This document shows positions 1 through 3,749 of a DNA stretch of 6,924 bases, piece by piece. The position numbers and the translations under genes are program-made. The stretch comes from Calditrichia bacterium. Its GTDB lineage: Bacteria > Calditrichota > Calditrichia > RBG-13-44-9. Numbering within the stretch: the first letter of the stretch is position 1; every line of letters begins with the position of its first letter. Location: positions 778 through 7,701 of the forward strand of contig JALXCH010000128.1 in the NCBI GenBank assembly GCA_026991005.1, read 5' to 3'. The notes beneath the pieces are model-generated. The model had not been told where the DNA came from. It searched no databases and saw only the letters and a list, made by a program, of their open reading frames with translations.

Positions 1-10
1 ATGAAAAAGG

Positions 11-45
11 AAATTCCAAATCACAAATCCCAAACCACAAATTCC
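11..45. repeat. Heptamer tandem tract (5 units) in copy A
   Basis: Five consecutive 7-nt units start at 11, 18, 25, 32 and 39: AAATTCC, AAATCAC, AAATCCC, AAACCAC and AAATTCC. Each unit begins with AAA and ends with C, giving the consensus AAAYYMC. The same five units are repeated without change at 2539-2573. This resembles the short tandemly repeated heptamer class known from cyanobacteria in form only; no shared sequence is claimed. Confidence 0.75.
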
Positions 46-74
46 AAAAAATGATCAAAATCAGAAATCTTTTT

Positions 75-168
75 CGTTGCGTACGTTGCGCCCGTTGCGG
101 TTATTTTTTTGCATTTAAACATTCAAAAATCGTTGCGAACTTCGCGCCTGCGTTGCGCACTTTGCGGT
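75..168. repeat. Phased nonamer arrays of the TTGCG type in copy A
   Basis: Three head-to-tail 9-nt units (CGTTGCGTA, CGTTGCGCC, CGTTGCGGT) fill 75-101. After a T-rich spacer, four related units occupy 131-139, 140-148, 151-159 and 160-168, with an extra TG at 149-150 separating the two pairs. Both arrays end in GCGGTTA. The pattern of two units, a 2-nt offset and two units recurs at 2444-2481 and, inverted, at 2494-2531, so the phasing is a property of the element family. Confidence 0.75.
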
Positions 169-184
169 TAAATAAAATCAATAA

Positions 185-266
185 AGATTCTTCGCTCCGC
201 TCAGTAATGACAGAGAGGGGGTTGCTGTGTCATTCTGAACCCCGCCGCAGGCGGGGTGGAGAATCT
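185..266. repeat. Long imperfect inverted repeat with nested GC-rich hairpin
   Basis: Positions 185-191 (AGATTCT) pair with 260-266 (AGAATCT). Positions 201-212 pair with 228-238 (TGTCATTCTGA) with one bulge. Inside the right arm, CCCCGCC (240-246) and GGCGGGG (250-256) form a perfect 7-bp stem with a GCA loop. The left arm is a shortened version of the 40-bp palindromic element at 1791, 2092 and 2712; the right arm is the same kind of element in opposite orientation. This looks like two elements inserted head to head. Confidence 0.7.
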
Positions 267-478
267 CTTTAAATAGCAAAAACGGACGTCAAAAGAAATT
301 TACACCCTGTTTCCTTCCCTTGAAAACCAACAACGGATCAGAAGCGAAAATAGCAAATTTTATTCAAAATTGCTGAATACAAGAAATAAAATTTCCACCA
401 GGTAAAAATTTTAATTTGATTTTAAAAAATTATTCCTTATTTTTTCCATGAAAAATTTAAATGCGATTTTAAAAATTC
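267..478. other. AT-rich leader upstream of the ATPase gene
   Basis: This 212-bp stretch separates the repeats from the ATPase gene and is clearly AT-rich, especially from 355 onward. No coding frame is supported. It contains a direct repeat of GATTTTAAAAA at 418 and 465 flanking the last 60 bp before the gene, which could be operator-like or simply low complexity. The ATPase promoter is expected here. No terminator or RNA gene was seen. Confidence 0.5.
416..443 (+). promoter_or_regulatory. Possible promoter for the ATPase gene
   Basis: TTGATT (416-421) and TATTTT (438-443) are separated by 16 nt and match the housekeeping sigma -35/-10 pattern loosely. They would start transcription about 40-45 nt before the translation start. 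In such AT-rich DNA, matches of this quality arise by chance, so this is only the best candidate. Confidence 0.2.
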
Positions 479-493
479 ATGGATAGAGATGCC

Positions 494-1669
494 ATGTATA
501 TCCAGCGAATGATAACCGGCGAATTAATCAAGCTGCTGAATTCCTTCCCCGTAGTAGGAATTATCGGGCCGCGACAGGTTGGAAAAACCTCCCTGGCAAA
601 ATACCTGATGAAAATTATTAAAAAGGAAACGCTCTATTTAGACCTGGAGTTGCCAGAGGATCAAAGTAAGCTGAGTGAACCCCAATTGTTTCTGGAGCAT
701 TATTCTGACAGGTGCATCATTCTGGATGAAATTCAACAAATGCCTCACCTTTTCCCCGTTCTTCGGGCATTAATTGATAAGAACAGGCAGGCAGGACGAT
801 ATCTGATATTGGGTTCGGCTTCTCCCAATTTGCTTAAACAGAGTTCAGAAACTCTGGCCGGAAGAATTGTTTACAAGCAGCTTTCACCCTTTAACTTAAC
901 GGAAATTGCTAATGAGGTTGAGATGAATACCCATTGGCACCGGGGCGGTTTTCCGCCCGCGATTCTGGCTACCGATGATGAAAATTTTGTGACCTGGATG
1001 CGCAATTTTGTGCAAACATATCTGGAGCGGGATTTACCCATGCTGGGTTTAGCCGTTTCGCCGACGTTAATGCGGCGGTTCTGGACAATGTTAGCCCATT
1101 TTCATGGTGGAATATGGAATGCCAGTAGCTTTGCGAATGCTCTGGGAATTACCGTACCAACCGTAAATCGGTATCTTGACTTCCTGGAATCTGCTTTTAT
1201 CGTGAATCGGTTGCAACCGTATCATTTGAATATTAAAAAACGGTTGGTGAAATCGCCGAAAATTTATTTGAGGGATAGCGGTCTGTTACATTATCTAACC
1301 GGCATTTTTCGGTTTGATGCGTTGTTGGGAAATGTAATAATTGGTAATTCGTGGGAGGGGTATGTGATTGAGCAAATTAAACAAAGTCTTCCTGAGGAAT
1401 TCGAATTGTATTATTACCGTACCCATAATGGCGCAGAAAGTGATCTGGTGATTGTTCATGGAAACAATCCACTTGCCTGCATCGAAATAAAATACACATC
1501 AGCTCCAAAAGTCTCGCGCGGTTTTTCCATCTCCATCGCTGATTTAAATACCACTCAGAATTTTATTATTACGCCATATTCAGATAGCTATCCTATTTCA
1601 GGGAATATTTTCGTTTGCAATTTGATGGATTTTTTAACCACACATCTTCCATCGATTATCTCGTATTGA
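494..1669 (+). CDS. AAA_14/DUF4143 family ATPase (COG1373 type)
   Basis: The protein of 391 residues has an N-terminal P-loop ATPase domain (AAA_14): Walker A GPRQVGKTS at about residues 25-33, Walker B IILDEIQ at about 75-81 and a sensor-like LILGSAS at about 104-110. The C-terminal DUF4143 region, from about 165, contains a helix-turn-helix-like stretch (ALGITVPTVNRYLDFLES) and ends in a nuclease-like pattern: E315 and D317 in NGAESD, then E331 and K333 in IEIK. This resembles the PD-(D/E)XK fold, though catalysis is not established for the family. Length is normal and the gene is intact. I chose ATG 494 because GGATAGAG lies 5 nt upstream and family members usually begin MYIxR; ATG 479 would add MDRDA and has no ribosome site. 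The family is common, often horizontally moved and lacks a firm cellular role. Here it is alone, on the opposite strand to the other genes, more AT-rich than they look, and flanked by repeats. Confidence 0.9.
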   Translation: MYIQRMITGELIKLLNSFPVVGIIGPRQVGKTSLAKYLMKIIKKETLYLDLELPEDQSKLSEPQLFLEHYSDRCIILDEIQQMPHLFPVLRALIDKNRQAGRYLILGSASPNLLKQSSETLAGRIVYKQLSPFNLTEIANEVEMNTHWHRGGFPPAILATDDENFVTWMRNFVQTYLERDLPMLGLAVSPTLMRRFWTMLAHFHGGIWNASSFANALGITVPTVNRYLDFLESAFIVNRLQPYHLNIKKRLVKSPKIYLRDSGLLHYLTGIFRFDALLGNVIIGNSWEGYVIEQIKQSLPEEFELYYYRTHNGAESDLVIVHGNNPLACIEIKYTSAPKVSRGFSISIADLNTTQNFIITPYSDSYPISGNIFVCNLMDFLTTHLPSIISY

Positions 1670-1790
1670 GATTTCAACCCGATGATGTTATGGTAGATTA
1701 TTCATGGGGCTGCGCTCCGGGCGATCGTTGTTTGAGCGCATCGCGCTCGGGTTGGATGACCTTCGGTACATCAATCCATGATTGGAAAGA

Positions 1791-1830
1791 GAGATTCTTC
1801 GCTCCGCTGGCGCTGCGCTCAGAATGACAG
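1791..1830. repeat. 40-bp imperfect palindrome, copy 1
   Basis: The element starts GAGATTCTTCGCTC and ends GCGCTCAGAATGACAG. ATTCT near the left end pairs with AGAAT near the right end, around a GC-rich interior of CGCT/GCGC steps. It is nearly identical to 2092-2131 and close to 2712-2751. Similar sequences are, from general experience, scattered through intergenic DNA of many bacterial genomes. No transposase in this window explains its spread. Confidence 0.8.
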
Positions 1831-1840
1831 GGGGAGTTTC

Positions 1841-1858
1841 TTCTGTGTCTTCTGTGGT
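1841..1858. repeat. TTCTGTG nonamer array, 2 units
   Basis: Two 9-nt units, TTCTGTGTC and TTCTGTGGT, are followed by TTTTAATTAAA. The equivalent position in the second tandem unit (2143-2169) has three. The terminal GGTT followed by an A/T-rich tail parallels the GCGGTTAAATAA end of the TTGCG arrays, suggesting related element families. Confidence 0.6.
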
Positions 1859-1899
1859 TTTAATTAAACTGCGCATTCAGGAAAGGAACATCCCGTTCA

Positions 1900-1993
1900 C
1901 CCCGTCCCTTCCGGGACGGGGAAATTTGGGTGTGGGTATTCATTCCCACAAATGAATTTGTGGGCTAGTGGCAAGCCGTCCCTATCGGGACGG
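1900..1993. repeat. REP-like cluster of three hairpins, copy 1
   Basis: There are three perfect stems in a row. Hairpin A pairs CCCCGTCCC (1900-1908) with GGGACGGGG (1913-1921), loop TTCC. Hairpin B pairs CCCACAAAT (1945-1953) with ATTTGTGGG (1956-1964). Hairpin C pairs CCGTCCC (1976-1982) with GGGACGG (1987-1993), loop TATC. An extra TGTGGG at 1931-1936 can compete for the left arm of B. The arrangement resembles REP/BIME clusters mobilised by REP-associated tyrosine transposases, but no such transposase is encoded here. It lies between convergent genes, a usual site for REPs. Confidence 0.75.
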
Positions 1994-2091
1994 GTGTTGC
2001 CCACCGGGAATTCGCCCCGGGCTGTCGTTTTTTGAGCGCTTCATGCATGGGTTCTGTTGACCAATGGTTAATTTACCAATAAACAAGAATA

Positions 2092-2131
2092 GAGATTCTT
2101 CGCTCCGCTGACGCTGCGCTCAGAATGACAG
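2092..2131. repeat. 40-bp imperfect palindrome, copy 2
   Basis: This copy differs from 1791-1830 at one position in the centre (GCTGACGCT for GCTGGCGCT). It is followed by GGGGAG and the three-unit TTCTGTG array, as in the first tandem unit. Confidence 0.8.
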
Positions 2132-2142
2132 GGGAGAGTATC

Positions 2143-2169
2143 TTCTGTGTTTTCTGTGTCTTCTGTGGT
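2143..2169. repeat. TTCTGTG nonamer array, 3 units
   Basis: The units are TTCTGTGTT (2143-2151), TTCTGTGTC (2152-2160) and TTCTGTGGT (2161-2169). The matching site at 1841-1858 has only the last two. The change by exactly one 9-nt unit between neighbouring copies is what slippage or unequal recombination would give. Confidence 0.65.
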
Positions 2170-2211
2170 TTTAATTAAACTGCGCATTCAGAAAAGGAAT
2201 ATCCCATTCAT

Positions 2212-2305
2212 CCCGTCCCATCCGGGACGGGTAAATTGGGGTGTGGGTATTCATTCCCACAAATGAATTTGTGGGCTAGGTGCATGCCGTCCCTTGCGGG
2301 ACGGC
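2212..2305. repeat. REP-like cluster of three hairpins, copy 2
   Basis: Hairpin A pairs CCCGTCCC (2212-2219) with GGGACGGG (2224-2231), loop ATCC. Hairpin B pairs CCCACAAAT (2256-2264) with ATTTGTGGG (2267-2275). Hairpin C pairs GCCGTCCC (2286-2293) with GGGACGGC (2298-2305), loop TTGC. The competing TGTGGG is kept at 2242-2247. Hairpin C gains an outer G-C pair that copy 1 lacks. Confidence 0.75.
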
Positions 2306-2380
2306 TGTTTCGGTGTTTTACTTTCCCCTGAATTCATGGAATCCCTGGTATTTTCTGACAGGGAACATCTCATAATATGG

Positions 2381-2488
2381 TTAAAATGCACAGAAATATT
2401 TTTCGCTGCGGTTAATTTTTTTTGCATTTATACATTCAAAAATCTTTGCGCTCTTTGCGCCTACATTGCGCTCTTTGCGGTTAAATAA
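2381..2488. repeat. Partial copy B of the long interspersed repeat
   Basis: This segment aligns with about positions 54-174 of copy A: a CAGAAAT lead-in, TTTTTCG, GCGGTTA, the T-rich spacer with TTTGCATTTA and ACATTCAAAAAT, then the four-unit nonamer array ending in GCGGTTAAATAA. It lacks the heptamer tract and has one nonamer (CGCTGCGGT, 2404-2412) where copies A and C have three. It is more diverged than A and C are from each other, so it is probably older. Confidence 0.7.
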
Positions 2489-2531
2489 GAATAACCGCAG
2501 AGTACGCAGAGAATGCGCAAAGGACGCAATG
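2444..2531. repeat. Head-to-head pair of phased nonamer arrays
   Basis: The forward arm holds CTTTGCGCT (2444-2452), CTTTGCGCC (2453-2461), TA, CATTGCGCT (2464-2472) and CTTTGCGGT (2473-2481). After a 12-nt spacer, the reverse arm holds ACCGCAGAG (2494-2502), TACGCAGAG (2503-2511), AA, TGCGCAAAG (2514-2522) and GACGCAATG (2523-2531). Both arms are 38 nt with the 2-nt offset in the same relative place. Aligned by eye, about 28 of 38 positions can pair, so a long imperfect hairpin is possible. Confidence 0.7.
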
Positions 2532-2708
2532 AAAAAGGAAATTCCAAATCACAAATCCCAAACCACAAATTCCAAAAAATGATTAAAATCAGAAATCTTT
2601 TTCGTTGCGTACGTTGCGCCCGTTGCGGTTATTTTTTTGCGTTTAAACATTCAAAAATCGTTGCGAACTTCGCGCCTCCGTTACGCACTTTGCGGTTAAA
2701 TAAAATCA
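2529..2708. repeat. Long interspersed repeat, copy C (180 bp)
   Basis: This is the full-length partner of copy A, with four mismatches in 180 positions by eye. It carries the heptamer tract (2539-2573), three nonamers (2603-2629) and the four-unit array with its 2-nt offset (2659-2696). Identity ends just before a 40-bp palindrome, complete here and shortened beside copy A. Two full copies about 2.5 kb apart in the same orientation are substrate for homologous recombination that would remove or amplify the ATPase segment. Confidence 0.9.
2539..2573. repeat. Heptamer tandem tract (5 units) in copy C
   Basis: This tract has the same five 7-nt AAA-starting units as 11-45, in the same order and with no base changes. 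Confidence 0.75.
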
Positions 2709-2711
2709 AAA

Positions 2712-2751
2712 GAGATTCTTCGCTCAGCTTACGCTGCGCTCAGAATGACAG
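2712..2751. repeat. 40-bp imperfect palindrome, copy 3
   Basis: The element keeps the GAGATTCTTCGCTC start and GCGCTCAGAATGACAG end; the centre differs from copies 1 and 2 (AGCTTACGCT). It directly follows copy C of the long repeat, as a shortened form follows copy A at 185, so the two may travel together. Confidence 0.8.
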
Positions 2752-2773
2752 AGGGTGATGTTTATGTCATCCT

Positions 2774-2816
2774 GATAAAAACCACGCCACAAAGTTTTTC
2801 CCTCTGTGGCGTGGTT
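2774..2816 (-). terminator. Intrinsic terminator of the exported-protein gene
   Basis: AACCACGCCACA (2780-2791) and TGTGGCGTGGTT (2805-2816) form a perfect 12-bp stem with a 13-nt loop. Read on the minus strand, the stem is followed by a run of U residues (complement of 2776-2780 and bases beyond). It lies about 24 nt after the stop codon at 2841. The plus strand has only a weak T stretch after the stem (TTCTTT), so the main direction is minus, though some bidirectional action is possible. Confidence 0.85.
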
Positions 2817-2840
2817 CTTTGCTCAAAATTTCAATTTTGC

Positions 2841-3464
2841 TTATTTTGTTTTCCCTACCCCTTCATTTTTCATCTCTGCCAGCTTTTTCAGATCAATCTT
2901 ATCCATAGCTGCTTTGATGGTTTTCATATCCACATTGTCACCGGAAACTTCCACTACAAAACGATTTGCCACCAGTACACTCATTTTACCGGAATGGGCT
3001 TCGTTGTCCCATTCTTCCATGGCACGGAACCCTTTGTATTTAATAGTACGTTCATAACCGGTATCGGTCTCACGGTCGTACTCGGCCATGGCCCAGCCGG
3101 CAGTGGCCATCCCTACCATATCCTTCATACTCCCCATATCCATAATCTGAATATGAATGGTACCGCCATTTTCATTTTCGTAAGTGGCTTCGGCCTGGGA
3201 AACCCGAATTCCCATGGCACTGGATTTGGAACCCTCCGCCGATTTGCGCTTTAAGCCGGGTAATTCTTTGGGTAAAAGAGCCTTCAAAGTGCGGAAATTA
3301 ACCGGTTCCACCGGTGCCGCTTTTTTCATGGCTTCGCTGAGTTGCTGCATGGCTTTGGCCATGTCCTCGAAATTTGTGCCCTGGGTATTCTCTTGCTCGG
3401 TTTGCGCCAAAGCACTCATCGACCAAAGTGCAACGATTAAAAACAGTGTGATTAAAAAACGCAT
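2841..3464 (-). CDS. Uncharacterised exported protein (207 aa)
   Basis: I do not recognise the family. Residues 1-20 form a classic Sec signal peptide: positive MR start, hydrophobic LITLFLIVALW core and a likely cut after SALA, before QTEQ. No lipobox cysteine follows, so the mature protein should be soluble in the periplasm or outside. Residues 31-50 form a Met/Ala-rich amphipathic helix (FEDMAKAMQQLSEAMKKAA). The rest alternates predicted strands and polar turns: GGTIHIQIMDM at 100-110, TIKYKGFRAMEEWD at 140-153 and MSVLVANRFVVEVSG at 161-175, ending in a lysine-rich helix (IDLKKLAEMK). Apart from Met there are no conserved-looking catalytic residues. AGGAGG sits 8 nt before the ATG, which fixes the start. 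The gene has its own terminator and is probably a separate unit from the upstream transglutaminase gene. Confidence 0.85.
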   Translation of the reverse strand: MRFLITLFLIVALWSMSALAQTEQENTQGTNFEDMAKAMQQLSEAMKKAAPVEPVNFRTLKALLPKELPGLKRKSAEGSKSSAMGIRVSQAEATYENENGGTIHIQIMDMGSMKDMVGMATAGWAMAEYDRETDTGYERTIKYKGFRAMEEWDNEAHSGKMSVLVANRFVVEVSGDNVDMKTIKAAMDKIDLKKLAEMKNEGVGKTK

Positions 3465-3472
3465 GTGATTTT

Positions 3473-3478
3473 CCTCCT
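3473..3478 (-). promoter_or_regulatory. Strong ribosome binding site for the exported-protein gene
   Basis: On the minus strand AGGAGG lies 8 nt upstream of the ATG at 3464. It is the strongest Shine-Dalgarno site in the window and suggests high translation. It also argues against Bacteroidota proper, where such sites are rare. Confidence 0.85.
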
Positions 3479-3496
3479 GATAAGTTTTAATAAAAT

Positions 3497-3527
3497 GTTA
3501 TTTAATTTACTCTCGTTTACTTACAAA
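3497..3527 (-). promoter_or_regulatory. Possible promoter for the exported-protein gene
   Basis: On the minus strand TTGTAA (3526 to 3521) and TAAATA (3504 to 3499) are 16 nt apart and precede the start codon by about 35 nt. The same bases can be read as TTTG, 19 nt, TA, which partly fits the Bacteroidota-type promoter. The AT-rich setting makes chance matches likely. Confidence 0.25.
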
Positions 3528-3749
3528 GTTGCAGATTCGCATCACAATAGAAATATTTGTGAAGAATGCCCATGCAGTTTAGTAAATCTCCTTATGATTT
3601 GTTGTTTTCTGTAAATCGAAAGATTTGGCCAGGTTCATGCGTTAGGGAATCTCCACATATTTTGTGTTCCGATTAGTCCATACAATTCTTAAAATGCTCA
3701 AACTGAAGTTTGATTCACAGATTACCTCAAACTAAAGTTTGAGGTACAA
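3528..3749. other. Intergenic region with small dyads, no gene seen
   Basis: No coding frame is supported. Three dyads are visible. TCACAA (3542-3547), N9, TTGTGA (3557-3562) is about 80 nt before the exported-protein start and could be an operator. TCAAACT (3698-3704) with AGTTTGA (3707-3713) and the longer TACCTCAAACT (3723-3733) with AGTTTGAGGTA (3736-3746) are two versions of one palindromic element. The second ends 3 nt after the transglutaminase stop codon. It lacks a U-run, so it is better described as a REP-like or 3'-end stabilising hairpin than as a clear terminator. Confidence 0.55.
3723..3746 (-). repeat. Perfect 11-bp palindrome at the 3' end of the transglutaminase gene
   Basis: Two 11-nt arms are separated by AA, and a shorter version (3698-3713) lies 10 nt away. 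The close placement after the stop codon suggests an mRNA 3'-end role. There is no U-tract on the minus strand, so intrinsic termination is doubtful. Confidence 0.6.

Larger units (their letters stand above)
1..180. repeat. Long interspersed repeat, copy A (180 bp, left end of window)
   Basis: This stretch matches 2529-2708 in direct orientation with no gaps and four mismatches by eye (positions 55, 113, 150 and 155), about 98% identity. It consists of an A-rich heptamer tract (11-45), three CGTTGCG nonamers (75-101), a T-rich spacer ending in ATTCAAAAAT, and four more nonamers (131-168) ending in GCGGTTAAATAA. It may continue beyond the left edge: copy C is preceded by an inverted nonamer array that would lie outside this window. 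The reading frame through it encodes only low-complexity Arg-Cys repeats and is judged non-coding. Confidence 0.9.
1708..2007. repeat. Tandem accessory repeat, unit 1 (about 300 bp)
   Basis: This is the first of two consecutive related units. Matching landmarks recur at offsets of 300 (TTTGAGCGC at 1731 and 2031), 301 (the 40-bp palindrome at 1791 and 2092) and 311 (hairpin cluster at 1901 and 2212). Order within the unit is a GC-rich start with TTTGAGCGC, a diverged stretch, the 40-bp palindrome, TTCTGTG nonamers, TTTTAATTAAACTGCGCATTC and three hairpins. No protein is encoded: reverse-strand frames across it give only the typical false translation of such repeats. It fills the space after the ATPase stop codon. 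Confidence 0.8.
2008..2310. repeat. Tandem accessory repeat, unit 2 (about 300 bp)
   Basis: This is the second unit of the tandem pair, with the same order of parts as 1708-2007. It differs in having one more TTCTGTG nonamer, a different stretch between TTTGAGCGC and the 40-bp palindrome, and substitutions in the hairpin loops that leave the stems intact. The unit ends after hairpin C; the following sequence (2306-2380) is unlike anything after unit 1 and shows only a small dyad, TCCCTG (2342-2347) with CAGGGA (2359-2364). Confidence 0.8.

Noticed and set aside
51..272. Plus-strand frame of 73 codons, with a near-identical frame at 2513-2758
   Set aside because: Both lie within the long repeat; the protein is Arg-Cys triplets from the nonamers and ends in translated palindrome. 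Neither has a ribosome site.
479..1669. ATPase as part of a defence or toxin-antitoxin module
   Set aside because: There is no partner gene on either side, only repeats, and the AAA_14/DUF4143 family is too broad to support that role from sequence alone.
1688..1876. Minus-strand frame of 62 codons downstream of the ATPase
   Set aside because: It is the translation of the 40-bp palindrome and nonamer array, a familiar false protein pattern, with no ribosome site.
1708..2310. CRISPR array
   Set aside because: The repeats are about 300 bp with several kinds of subunit, and there are no uniform 30-40 nt spacers and no cas genes.
2294..2488. Plus-strand frame of 64 codons
   Set aside because: It starts inside hairpin C and runs through repeat copy B; its Cys-Ala-Leu pattern comes from TTTGCGC units.
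1..2708. Composite transposon carrying the ATPase
   Set aside because: No transposase, terminal inverted repeats or target-site duplication is seen; only direct repeats are supported.
2745..3254. Plus-strand frame of 169 codons
   Set aside because: It is antisense to the exported-protein gene, crosses the terminator and lacks a ribosome site; the minus-strand gene has signal peptide, AGGAGG and terminator.
3542..3562. CRP-type binding site
   Set aside because: The arms read TCACAA...TTGTGA, the reverse of the TGTGA...TCACA order of a CRP site, and the spacing differs.
3723..3746. Intrinsic terminator after the transglutaminase gene
   Set aside because: The stem is good but AT-rich and no U-run follows on the minus strand; a palindromic repeat is the safer description.
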